Below, piece after piece: positions 33,341 to 43,365 of a stretch of DNA of 64,000 nucleotides. Every line of letters begins with the position of its first letter. The stretch's first letter is position 1. Made by a program: the position numbers and the translations under genes. The stretch covers positions 73,541,808 through 73,605,807 of the forward strand of contig OY294046.1 of the NCBI GenBank assembly GCA_958510825.1. The letters are read 5' to 3'. This stretch comes from Brachypterus glaber (taxonomy: Eukaryota; Arthropoda; Insecta; Coleoptera; Kateretidae). The notes under the pieces are model-generated. The model was not told the DNA's origin, made no database searches, and saw only the letters and a program-made list of their open reading frames with translations.

Positions 33341-33860
33341 TTTTTGTGACTCGACATTGTAAATGCAACAAAACACATCTTTTTAAATAAAGCAATTAAT
33401 GTTATTTAATAATTTTATCAAAACAGTACTTAAAAAAAGATTTTTATTTAATTTTAGCACATATTTACAAATTATAATGCAAAAATTGAAGGTTATGTCA
33501 GATTGTTGTGACAGATATCAGGTTTAAATATTTAACAATGGATGGAGCAGTTTTAATTTTTTGATAAAAAACTGGTCAAATATTAAGAAAAATTAATAAA
33601 CTTTATGTAATTTTAAAGCATAACTTTAAATTGCATTAAAATATTCAATGTTTCATAGAAAATATATATATTTTTGCTAATTTTGTTACAGTTTTCTTTA
33701 CTTTTATAAATAAGAGATGGCACTACATGTGCTCATTCTAAAACTTGATACGGAATATTCATACTGTATCTAGAGCTAGAATGGATTCATTATGTGCTTG
33801 AAAAGTGTGTATATTTGCTTACATTCTAAAGCAGTCGTAGAAAAAGGTGGTTTCTGGATG

Positions 33861-34970
33861 TACCAATCATTTGAAATAGTTGGACCTTGGCTCTTTTTCC
33901 AGTGTAGGTATCATTATCAGTTATTCTTTTAAGTGTTGGAGAGAAAGGATAAAAACATCGAGTTAAAAATGCGTGTGAATCGATGTGTTGGCATTTGAAT
34001 CGCGCTTTTTAACTCGCATCTGACGACACATGTTATGATCAGCGACCTCATAAAAAGTCATGTCTAAGAGACACTTGCAGTTACTGACATTGACAAGCCC
34101 GATAAATATATTATATGTTTTGCGAATATAAGAAATCGGTGAGCAATGCATTGCACGTTGACTAAAAGCAGGACTACCAAGTTAATATCGAGCTCATTAA
34201 AGTGATTGATTGACAGCTGATGATAAGCGTTAAAGATGCCAATCGCATACTGTACTGCTGCTTTTGCAATAATCTATAATTCAATTTAATTGGTAGACAT
34301 TGGGAAATTAATGTCATCTATAAACTATAACACTATGAATAATAACACAGTTTCGCTATTTTTTTAAGCAAAAAATATTAATATCATAGAAACACCGTTA
34401 ACAAGTCTAGCCATATCGTATTAATTAAGAACGTGCTTGACATGGGCTGATGCAAGGTTCCGTACGTGGTCTACTGTTGTTTCTAATATTTATTAATGAT
34501 CCACATTTTTAAACTGCGCCTTGATAAAAAATCTATCAATAAATAGTAATAAAATATGATCTATTACTAATAAATATGTTAATTATTAATTTAAATTGCA
34601 TAAAACATTAAATATTATTACTGCAAAACTTAAGCAATTTATTTTTTTTTACGAATAAATCACATATATATTGTTTTTTTCTAAATTAATTTATTATTTA
34701 ATGGTAATGTATATGTTTAATTGATTTGTTTGTAATATTATACTTAAAATTTATTAGGTAAACCTTGATAATATTTTTAAAATAAGGTTTAGTATATGTA
34801 TACAATACACGCGATTGATTTAGTAAGAATAATAAATTTTTGAATATATTATTTAATAAATAGGCATTACATTAAATCATGATTTGCGTAAGAGTATATC
34901 CTGAAAGAAGAAGTTGATAAAATCAAATTATAATAAACCTTTCCGACATACATCGTAGATTATATTTATA
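33861..34970. other. Unassigned 1.1-kb stretch
   Basis: No supported gene. The 62-aa minus frame at 33963-34151 is unsupported. AAAGATGCCAATC at 34231 resembles part of the 467-650 foldback loop, but the rest does not align. The last 500 bp are very AT-rich. Confidence 0.4.
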
Positions 34971-35085
34971 CACTCGCCCGCAAAATTAACCGGACACTAG
35001 AAATTTGCCACAATTTTAATATTGATTTCCTAGCAAATTGCTCATCTCATTTTCATTATTTTTTTTTGAACCGTAAGTTAACTCT

Positions 35086-35237
35086 TTAAGGCCTATCCAG
35101 AAGCTTGCATAAGAACATAAAACATAAGAATGCGATGCCTTGATTGGCTTACAAGATACATGGCGGAACATCAAGCCAATCACGACATCGCATTGTTATG
35201 TATTATGTTCTTATGCGAGCCTGTGAATAGGCACTTA
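35086..35237. mobile_element. PIF/Harbinger-type MITE, copy 2
   Basis: 146 bp (35089-35234) flanked by TTA on both sides. The opposite arm of the outer element retains the uninterrupted site (CGTTACTAAAGAG, near 36752-36764), proving the insertion and the 3-bp duplication. Confidence 0.9.
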
Positions 35238-35276
35238 GTAACGATGCTATGTTAAATATTTTAATTTGAGAATATA

Positions 35277-36013
35277 CAGGGTGAAAAAGTAAGAAGTTTT
35301 TTTTCCCCATATTTGTGACACCCTGTAGGGCAAATCAACAATAACAGCGGATGTTAATTGGAATCATATTATAGTGCAATCTTTTATGAACATTATGTTT
35401 TTTTATTCACGTTATTATCTCTGTTATTAACGAAGATACACTGTATTAAAGGCAACGCCTTGGATAAAGCGTTCGCAAAATTAACCGAATATTAATTAAT
35501 TTTATTATTAATTAATAAAGCCTGACCTAAATCCTATAGAGCATATGTGGGACAACCTGGGCAGAAGGATAAGGCACAGTGGTTCAGCTGGAACAAGCTC
35601 TATTAAATGAATGGGAACAGATATCTCAGGATTACATTGCTTCTTTGATTCAGAGTATGCCACGAAGGATAAGAGCTGTCATTCAAGCTAGAGGAAGAAA
35701 TACTCGATACTGAAGACAAATTAACGTTTTTTTTGTTACAAAATGTTTATTAATAATGATTTAATTAAAAATATTTTTCTGAAAAACCTAGTGTCCGGTT
35801 AATTTTGCGAACGCTTTATCCGAGGCGTTGCCTTTAATACAGTGTGTCTTCGTTAATAACAGAGATAATAACGTAAATAAAAAAATAAAATGTTCATAAA
35901 AGGTAGGACTACAGTATGATTCAAATTAACACCCACTCTTATTGCTGTAGGGTGAATCCCTACAGGGTGTCACAAATTTGGTGAAAAAAAGTTCTTCTTA
36001 CTTTTTCACCCTG
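35277..36013. mobile_element. CAGGGTG foldback carrying a Tc1 transposase tail
   Basis: CAGGGTGAAAAAGTAAGAAG and its inverse, TA at 35275-35276 and 36014-36015. Arms of about 220 bp extend through ACACTGTATTAAAGGCAACG and GCGTTCGCAAAATTAACC. The loop holds the transposase remnant 35521-35713. The inner arm end matches the Tc1-like terminus of the outer element. Confidence 0.85.
35521..35713 (+). pseudogene. Tc1-like transposase C-terminus, frameshifted
   Basis: PDLNPIEHMWDNLGRRIRH is the conserved block that holds the last catalytic acid (E of the DDE triad) in Tc1-like cut-and-paste transposases. After a frameshift near 35585 the frame continues as EQALLNEWEQISQDYIASLI and SMPRRIRAVIQARGRNTRY, the usual end of the family, with TGA at 35711. 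The DNA-binding domain and first two catalytic acids are absent, so no active enzyme is made. It lies in the loop of a foldback whose inner arms carry the Tc1-like terminal sequence, as expected of an internally deleted transposon. Confidence 0.9.
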
Positions 36014-36023
36014 TATATTCTCA

Positions 36024-36745
36024 AATTGAAACCAGAATAAAATTTTTTCTATGACTGATTTAGAATGCAAGCAAATACACTCACTTTTCAAACACAGAAT
36101 GAATCCATTCTAGCTCTAGACAAGGTATGAATATTCCGTATCAAGTGTTAGAATGAGCACATGTAGTGGCATCTCTTGTTTATAAAAGTAAAGAAAAATG
36201 TAGCAAAATTAGCAAAAATATATATATTTTACCATGAAATATTGAATAATTTAATGCAATTTAAAGTTTTGCGTTAAAATTACATAAAGTTTATTAGTTT
36301 TTCTTAATATTTGACCAGTTTTTTATCAATTTAGTTCAACAAAATTAAAAATCCATCTATTGTTAAATATTTAAACCTGATATCTGTCATAACAATCTGA
36401 CATAACCTTCAATTCTTGGATTATAATTTGTAAATGTGCTAAAATTAAATAAAAATCTTTTTTAAGTACTGATTTGATAAAATTATTAAATAATATTTAT
36501 TGCTTTATTTAAAAATATGTGTTTTGTTGCATTTACAATATCGAGTCACAAAAAAAAGCCATACAGTGTTTCATATTTGCAGTCGAAGAAAAAGTATAGT
36601 CTACAACACGTATGGAATGGTCGTCATTCCGCGCTCGCGGGACCGTTATACTCGCCTACCGACTCGTATGACAAACTTTCCGCTGGTGCGGAATACTGTC
36701 TATTCCATACTAGTTATAGAATATACTATTTTACCATAGCATCGT
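36024..36745 (-). mobile_element. Hairpin family C, copy 3
   Basis: Inverted full copy, about 720 bp, with the GC-rich hairpin at its high-coordinate end (about 36610-36715). The two overlapping plus-strand frames at 36500-36789 come from the hairpin and recur at other copies; they are not genes. Confidence 0.85.
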
Positions 36746-36861
36746 TACTAAAGAGTCAACTTATGGTTAAAAAAAACATATCAAAATGAGAGTTCGCTAG
36801 GAAATCAAAATTAAAATTGTGGCAAATTTCTAATGTCCGGTTAATTTTGCGGTCGAGTGTA

Positions 36862-37311
36862 GTAGGACATAATAACATATTCAGATGAATTGTGTATATT
36901 TATTTTTTATGCTCTTTTTTATGTTTAGTTTGGTAAATAATTGAAGATATAAAAGGTATGTCTGGTAGATAGACAGAGAGTCACAAATCACTTCAGAATC
37001 CTGTTTTGGGCCAAAACTCGACATAAATCTATATTATATCGGACCTTGAGGCCAATTAGATGAAATTTTGTTGAGTTCGGACCAGTTGGTGACAATTCTG
37101 GATGTTGAATTACTGAATCTCTGACAGTTCTTTGCATTGATATAGTTTATTTACTTCTATAGAGATTATTTTCAAAATACACATACAAGTAAAAAAACGT
37201 TCCCATGGTATTAAATAAACTGATATCTTTGCTATTTTGTGGAAAATAAGACATGTTTTTTTTTTGTATTTTTAGACTATTTGTTGACCACTTAAAAATA
37301 ATATAATTTAT
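36862..37311. other. Unassigned sequence
   Basis: No gene or shared repeat seen. Confidence 0.4.
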
Positions 37312-37581
37312 GCAATATATACAGATAAACTCAATAATAACCCCCGCGTGGCTTTTACTTTATTGAATGGATAATTATTTATTTTTCCCACTTAACTGTC
37401 ACTTGTCATTAAAATTTTTAATAAAAATATGAATTTCTAAGCTATTTATTGGATAAAACCCTGTATGGCACTCATGGGTAAACCGATATTGCCCTCTCGA
37501 AAATTAACCTGCTTGGCTGACGCCTCGCAGGTTAATTTTCTCATGGGCAATATCTTACTTTACCCACCATAAATAACTATT
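37312..37581 (+). mobile_element. Hairpin-end element c, copy 1
   Basis: Ends with a hairpin (GGGTAAACCGATATTGCCC paired with GGGCAATATCTTACTTTACC; AACCTGC/GCAGGTTA inner stem) followed by CATAAATAACTATT at 37581. The left end lacks its inverse. Copies at 47747-48085 (minus) and 50917-51634. Confidence 0.82.
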
Positions 37582-37610
37582 TTCTATTTATTAAAACTTT
37601 AAACTACATA

Positions 37611-38699
37611 CAGGGTGGTCCGTGAGGAAAGGGAAATATTTTAAGGATGTATTCTAGAGGTCAAAATAAGAAAAAAGTTCTTATAAACAAATGTCCAAAA
37701 ACGACTCGTAAGGGAGCTACGCCCCTTCAAAGGGGTCCCAAATTTTCGATTTTTTATTAATAACTTCGGAACCCTTTGTGTTAAAGCATCGAGGTTTAGC
37801 ACGTGATCTATGCTTTATAAAGCCTATCAGCCAATGGTATTTGCATGTAGTTACTTTAACCAGGGGCGTCCGTAATGGGGGGTCTTATCACTTTTTTGCC
37901 CAAAACTTCTTCTGCTCTTTTTTGTGGGTTTATTTTTAGAATATTATTACCAAGGTAAAAACCCATAAAAAAGGTACTCTTGTTGTAATACCATAGGATT
38001 AACTGTTTTCGAAAAAAATACAATTAAAGGCAAACTTACACCTTTCTAGAACCAAAAATTAAAACTAAAATGTTAAAAAACAGAATTTTAATTTTGCAGT
38101 TTGATTCTACATCAAAAGCTGAGAAAAAAAGTGTTATACATGTAGGTTTAAAAATCGATTTTAAAGGTACCATAACCCTTCAAAAATTTTGGAGACCATA
38201 ACTCCCTTAGCATTGATTTTTGGAATTACCTGTATACAATTTTTTTTTATTTGGTGTTTAATTTTTGGTTTGGACTTTGAAACTTGTAATTTTGCCTTTA
38301 ATTGTACTTTTCTCGAAAACGGTTAATCCTAAAGTATTTTAGCAAGAGTACCTTTTTATGTGTTTTTACCTAAAGAATACTATTCCAATAATAAACCCAC
38401 AAAAAACTTTAACAGAAAAAAGTTTGGGGCAAAAAAGTGATCAGACCCCTCTTGTCGCACGCCCCTGGTTTAAGTGACTACATGCAAATACCATTGGCTA
38501 ATAGGCCTTATTAAGAATAGATCACATGCAAAACCTTGTTGCTATAACACAAAGGGTTCCTAAGTTATTAATTAAAAATTTAATTTTTGGTACCCCATTA
38601 TGAGCCGTTTATGAACATATGTTTATGGGAACTTTTTTTCTTATTTTGACCTATAGAACATATTCTTTAAATATTTCCCTCTCCTCACGGAACACCCTG
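37611..38699. mobile_element. CAGGGTG foldback F2 (1089 bp)
   Basis: CAGGGTGGTCCGTGAGG and its inverse, with TA on both sides. Arms of nearly 500 bp carry, in order, GTTCTTATAAACAAATGTCC, AAGGGAGCTACGCCCCTT, GGAACCCTTTGTGTT, ACCAGGGGCG and GGTACTCTTGTTGT with matching inverses. The loop is about 38100-38240. Confidence 0.9.
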
Positions 38700-38883
38700 T
38701 ATAAAACATTTTAAGCTCAATGACACGAGTAAATTTTGATATCGCCTGAAAGTAGGCGATACGCTGAGATAATTCAAGAAAGAAAAATTATAGTTTAAGT
38801 TTAAGAGTATAACATTTGCAAAAAATATACTCTAAGTGTGAAGTTTAAAAATGTGCGGATCAATGCTGACAAATTTGACTGTA

Positions 38884-40040
38884 CAGGGTGTAATTGAAAT
38901 AGGGTAGGAAATTTTAACAGGTGATTCTACATGATAAAATATGACAAAAAGTTCCTATAAACATATGTCTAAAAATGCGTCACAAGGGAGCTACGCCCCT
39001 TTGAAATTGGCTAAAAAAATCGGTTTTTATTTAATAACTCAGGAACCCTTTGAGACATGTTAACGAGGTTTTGCACGTGAATTAATCCTAATAAGGCCCA
39101 TCTTTGTATGTCATTTTCACGTACTTATTTAAACCAGGGGTGTGCGAAACAGGGGGGGTCTTATCAGTTTTTTGTCCCAAACTTTTTTCTGTGTAACTTT
39201 TTTGCAATTTTATTTTTGAATTATGATTCCTCAGGTCAAAATACATAAAAAAGGTACTCTTGTTGTGTTTTCGAGAAAAGTTCATTTGAAGGTGAAATTT
39301 CACGGTTCGAGGACGAAAAATTAAATACTAAAATGTCGAAAACCAAAATTTTAATGATGCAGTGTAATCTACATCAAAAACTAAGAAAAAAAGTTTCCAT
39401 ACATGTAGGTCGAAAAAACGCTTTTAAAGCTACCATAGCCCTTTAAAAATGGTGCATATTTAGGAGACCATAGCTCCATTAGGATTGATTTTTCGAAGTA
39501 CCTGTATATGAGGTTTTTTTCTTAGTTTTTAATGTACATTCGCCCTGCATCATTAAAATTTTGGTTTTCAATATTTTAGTATTTAATTTTTCGTCCTCGA
39601 ACCGTGGAATTTTACCTTCAAATTAATTTTTCTCGAAAACGGTTAATCCTACAGTATTACAAACAGAGTACCTTTTTTATGTATTTTGGCCTGAGGAATC
39701 ATATTTCAAAAATAAAATTGCAAAAAAGTTACACAGAAAAAAGTTTGGGACAAAAAACTGATAAGCCGCCCCCGTTTCGCACACCCCTGGTTGAAATAAG
39801 TACATAAAAATAACACATAAAAACGGGCCTTGGTAGGATTAGTTGACGTGCAAAACCTCGTTGATATATCTCAAAGGGTTCCTGAGTTATTAATTAAAAA
39901 CCGATTTTTTTAGCCACTTTTAAAGGGGCGTAGCTCCCTTATGACGTATTTTTAGACATATGTTTATAGGAACTTTTTGTCATATTTTATGATGTAGAAT
40001 CACCTGTTAAAATTTCCGACGCTATTTCAAATACACCGTG
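38884..40040. mobile_element. CAGGGTG foldback F3 (1157 bp)
   Basis: CAGGGTGTAATTGAAATAG and its partial inverse (CACCGTG) with TA on both sides. The arms match each other more closely than those of F2 but use the same internal blocks in the same order. Short frames at 39088-39303 and 39604-39807 encode mirrored peptides because they lie in opposite arms. Confidence 0.9.
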
Positions 40041-40069
40041 TATACTTATAAAACAAGAATTATTGTAAA

Positions 40070-40182
40070 GGGGCTGTCCATATATTACGTAACGCGCCTA
40101 GGGGAAGGGGTCAGAGAAATTGTTACGGTTTGTGACAGGGGGAGGGGGGGGGTCTAGGTAAACGTTACGTAACGGAATTTAA
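40070..40182. repeat. GGGCTGTCCATATATTACG terminal-type repeat
   Basis: GGGGCTGTCCATATATTACG then TAACG opens it, and GTTACGTAACGG closes it, with G-rich tracts between. Related ends occur at 49531-49640 and 61339-61401. Similar GGGCTGTCCATA ends are common in arthropod MITEs (general knowledge). Confidence 0.6.
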
Positions 40183-40890
40183 TAAATTTAATGTTTATTT
40201 CCTAAGCTTGGCAGATAAATTTTTATTTCAACATAAATTACTATTTAGCCCATAATTCTCTTTTTCACACAAAAATTGACGAAACTATGCATATTTAAAT
40301 AATATTGTAATCAGTAAAAAAACTGTTGACATTGATATTAAAAAAAAAATCTTACGGCCCTGTTCTTGCGTGATCTTGCCGATAAATCATCGGCGATGAT
40401 ACATTTTCGCGCGGAATGTGTACTCACAGAACACCAATGTGTGTACTATTTTGTGTACCTGTGCATAAACAATATACGTGTTATATGTGACAGTCAGTGT
40501 AAAAAGAGGTACCTAGTATTTTTTTTCCTGTGTGATATTGGTTATGAATATTTTTTTAAAGTTTGAGTGATTTTTTCGTGTAAATTTTTTTTAAGGTTAT
40601 GTTATACTATATTTTAGCTTCATGTTTGTTTTGTCGAGAAAAATGAATCAATAGTGAGAATACAGTTAAATTTATTGCGAAACAAAACCTTGTATAAAGT
40701 TTTTGGGAGCAACTCTCAACTCAAACTTAACCCCAAAGGGGATTGGAAAGAATTTCTGAAGATATCTAAAGCAAATATAGACGGAAGGTGGACTACTCAG
40801 TGGAACAACAACATAAATACTAAAGGAAGATACTTCGCAGAACATACTCAGCTCCTTCCCAAACATACGTGGATAAACGGATTTTATATG

Positions 40891-41314
40891 CACGGAAAGA
40901 AATTAGTGGGCTCTGCGCTATACATTATAAGATATTTGGTAACAGTGGCAAATTATAGTGATTTAACCTATAGATTATAAGGGACACAATAACTAATAAT
41001 GTTAAAAATAAATTGGAAACGATTATATATATTACAGACACGATTATATTTATTACAGGCAGTATTATAAATTTACAGAAATTTTATTATATTATAAAAA
41101 TTATTAGCACGGACAATAATTAAATCTATTTAAGCTATAAATGCCATACTATTTGTTATATTTTATTATTCACTAAACAATTAAAGTATTTCATATAAAT
41201 TTTTACACTGACTGCCATAATTGTAAGAGAAAGCCTTGTATTTATATAATAAGCGATTATAATTTGCTTGGTATGTGTGTTATAGCGCTCCTAGCTATAA
41301 TTTTTTTTTCCGTG
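40891..41314 (+). mobile_element. MITE family B, copy 3, inside a LINE
   Basis: CACGGAAA to TTCCGTG, 424 bp. Its flanks are TG and TT, so the 2-bp duplication is not intact; this agrees with the deletion of LINE sequence at this point. Confidence 0.9.
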
Positions 41315-41677
41315 TTGTGGAGCCCAGTCCCAGGACATCGATCACATTTTCTTACAATGCCCAACATACACTCAGCAATCGAACACTCTATACGGTACCC
41401 TTTCAAACATTCTAGTCTCCCCTCTAAACATGCACACTATTCTCAGTCATCCATATAAATCAGTCATCAAGGCAGTATCAAAATTTCTCGATTCTTCTCG
41501 CATCAAGCTTTAATTCATGCTTCTATTGTCCACCTTCCAGTACTGTAGGACCTTTTGATATCTTTTCTCTCAGACTTACCCCTAAAGTAATCACCCAAAA
41601 AAAAAAAAAATAAATAAATAAATAAAAAAAAAATAAATAAATAAATATAAATATATTATATATTATATATATATAGT

Positions 41678-41795
41678 ACAAGAAACCACTGGCTGATATG
41701 GCTTACAGCCAAAGCCATAAATAGGAAGAAGAAGAAGAAGAAGTTTTTGGGAAGGCCTATATTTATATTAGTAATTGAAGTTCTCCACCTGTACC
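41678..41795 (+). repeat. 120-bp direct repeat, left copy (LINE 3' tail plus flank)
   Basis: GTACAAGAAACCACTGGCTG through an (AAG)n run to GTTCTCCACCTGTACC. It is repeated at 42773-42897 with one more AAG unit. The repeat includes sequence beyond the LINE tail, so it is a duplication rather than two LINE insertions. Confidence 0.88.
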
Positions 41796-42777
41796 ATCAT
41801 TTTCATAGAAAAGGCTCACATCACAGAACCCTGAGCTACCCCAACATTTTAAATTTTTAGTTGTGGTATATGTACTTTACTAAGATTGACACTGACATTT
41901 TCCGTAATAATTAAGTAAGGTTAAAGTACAGTCTATATTATATAGTGCAAGTCCTATAACTGTCTTTAAGCATATATGCTTATAAGCAAAAAGGTTAACA
42001 AATTTTATTATAAATGATATTTATACAGTATGTCTCCAGATAGAGTTACAAAGAGGAATTTATTTTTTATTTTTGATTTGATCTCAAAAAAAGTCACTCT
42101 TTATAACTTGCCCTGCTTGATTTTAAACTCACAAAACACTAAGCGCTTTTTGTACAACTCTTACGGTTCATGGGATAATGTTTTTTTCTTCAAAATAGTG
42201 TCTTCAAAAATATAAAGAAAAAAAAAACATCATCAAGAGTGACTTATTTTAAGATATCAAAAATAAAAAAATCTTTTTTGTAATTCTAACAGTTGGTTTG
42301 TGTAATTTGGTGTAATTTTTGCGTGCCAAGCCTCAATGATGGCCTGTTGTAATTCTTCAGCATTATGACCCAGGAAAGTTAGTTTCTTCCCTCGCTCTGA
42401 CTCCGGTATGGAAAGGGTTTTCCCGCAGATAATTCATTAATTGCATATCTTCTTCTGCACTACTCATTCTACTTCGAACAGAACCCCGCTTTCTGCTAAT
42501 CTGTCCAGTTTCCTCAAGTTTTTTCATTGCTCGCATTATAGTGCTGTTTGCAACATTTAATTCAGTGGCTATTTCACGTACACTTATCCCGTCATTTATT
42601 ATTGCTATTATAATACATTTTTGATAATTTGTAAGCTGCGGCATAACTAATGTGAATTATTTTGACAAGTAATGTCATAATAATATTTGACAAATAAATG
42701 TCAAAGAGACCTTGATAAAGTTCAATATAATCTGTAACATTTTTAGGTGTAAGCGTTTATTATGAAAACGATGGTAC
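41791..42777 (-). mobile_element. Tc1-like segment with 17-bp inverted ends
   Basis: GTACCATCATTTTCATA and the inverse TATGAAAACGATGGTAC (one mismatch) bound the segment between the direct repeats. It carries the deleted transposase 42257-42644 and a further internal inverted pair (ATTTTTGAT and AAGTCACTCTT, near 42064 and 42235). Confidence 0.6.
42257..42644 (-). pseudogene. Tc1-like transposase, N-terminus fused to C-terminus
   Basis: Residues 1-90 form the paired-type DNA-binding domain: LTNYQKCIIIAIINDGISVR, EIATELNVANSTIMRAMKKL, then a GSVRSRMSSAEED linker and YLRENPFHTGVRAREETNF. At FPGS the frame stops. One base over, the minus strand reads GHNAEELQQAIIEAWHAKIT then NYTNQLLELQK, the usual last segment of Tc1-like transposases, ending at TGA near 42257. 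The whole DDE catalytic core is therefore missing, with the join at a short shared string (near 42366). DNA binding could in principle be retained. It lies between 120-bp direct repeats. Confidence 0.85.
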
Positions 42778-42897
42778 AAGAAACCACTGGCTGATATGGC
42801 TTACAGCCAAAGCCATAAATAGGAAGAAGAAGAAGAAGAAGAAGTTTTTGGGAAGGCCTATATTTATATTAGTAATTGAAGTTCTCCACCTGTACCT
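42773..42897 (+). repeat. 120-bp direct repeat, right copy
   Basis: Second copy of 41678-41795, with an (AAG)n run near 42823-42843. Confidence 0.88.
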
Positions 42898-43115
42898 GCC
42901 TTTTTTAAAAATATTGGTATTGTCATCTAAAAATGCGTTCAAAGCTTCCTCTTGTTTGGCAACACGAAACGTCGTAATCCTTTTTAAAGGATTATTATGC
43001 CGGTTGTAAATAATCTGCCAAAGGAATTTTTGGAAATTATCTGAAAGGGTGACCATTCTTAACCCATTTCTTAGCAGACGTTCTTTATGTCTATCTGGGT
43101 CAGTGAAAAATATAC
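42898..43115 (-). CDS. Unrecognised coding fragment, possible spliced gene
   Basis: The minus-strand frame from 43115 down to 42898 encodes about 73 residues with protein-like composition (GIFFTDPDRHKERLLRNGLR, LSDNFQKFLWQIIYNRHNN, AKQEEALNAFLDD), unlike the F/I/K/Y-rich chance frames around it. It is cut at its 3' side by the 120-bp direct repeat. Upstream the frame is closed by TGA at 43122-43120, but an AG at 43117-43116 could be a splice acceptor. That would join in frame to a 36-nt candidate exon at 43330-43365, across a 214-nt AT-rich intron. I do not recognise the family. It may be a degraded transposon gene or a host gene fragment. Confidence 0.35.
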
Positions 43116-43329
43116 CTTGTCAAAGTGATATATATTTTTATTTTTCCATAGAAATATATTTGTTAAAATGATATTTTTTGAAGAAAGTTATGATAAGCAC
43201 TATAGGAAGCTACTAGTCAGGTACAAGCTGGTAAAAGAAGATATAAATTAATTTTTTACATTATGTCAATTTTTGAAATATATTGTTCAGAATTATTATT
43301 AATGACCTTTGAAATAATTATCTATCTAC

Positions 43330-43365
43330 CGTTTGCATCTGGAAATATTTTCTCTGTTGGGGGTG
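43330..43365 (-). other. Candidate short exon upstream of the 42898-43115 fragment
   Basis: On the minus strand, TTTTCATTTATTTAG precedes 36 nt encoding PPTEKIFPDAN, which ends in G followed by GTAGAT. Splicing to 43115 keeps the frame and makes a glycine codon at the junction. This is a computed reading only; the donor is weak. Confidence 0.25.

Larger units (their letters stand above)
32231..33860 (+). mobile_element. Hairpin family C, copy 2, split by a LINE
   Basis: Left part 32231-32430 with the GC-rich hairpin; right part 33341-33860 resumes at ATGTTTTTTGTGACTCGAC as in copy 50122-50823. The interruption is the LINE 32431-33340. Confidence 0.85.
34971..36859. mobile_element. Outer Tc1-like palindromic MITE containing three insertions
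   Basis: Termini CACTCGCCCGCAAAATTAAC and the inverse GTTAATTTTGCGGTCGAGTG, with TA on both sides (34969-34970, 36860-36861). Arms continue as CCGGACACTAGAAATTTGCC and AATATTGATTTCCTAGC. Nested inside are a Harbinger MITE, a 737-bp CAGGGTG foldback with Tc1 remnant, and hairpin family C copy 3. Confidence 0.85.
40625..41795 (+). pseudogene. LINE ORF2 C-terminus split by MITE B3
   Basis: Upstream of the MITE the frame reads RIQLNLLRNKTLYKVFG and later DGRWTTQWNNNINTKGRYFA, the region after RNase H in Jockey/R1-type LINEs. Downstream it resumes as CGAQSQDIDHIFLQCPTYTQ, the C..DH....C zinc-knuckle-like end, and stops after SSRIKL. About 40 residues expected between the halves are missing, so there is a deletion besides the insertion. 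The 3' part has an A-rich/TAAA tract near 41600-41645 and then the ACTGGCTGATATGGCTTACA sequence with an (AAG)n tail near 41728. The protein is not functional. Confidence 0.75.

Noticed and set aside
34225..34320. Second copy of the hammerhead-like foldback
   Set aside because: Only AAAGATGCCAATC matches; core and arms are absent.
36500..36789. Recurring frames with YSVSYLQSKKKYSLQHVWN-type peptides in family C copies
   Set aside because: They lie across the GC-rich hairpin, appear on both strands and in two frames, and are broken in several copies.
40654..40980. A 108-aa frame read through the LINE remnant into MITE B
   Set aside because: The last part is MITE sequence also seen at 5569 and 56111; only the first part is LINE-derived.
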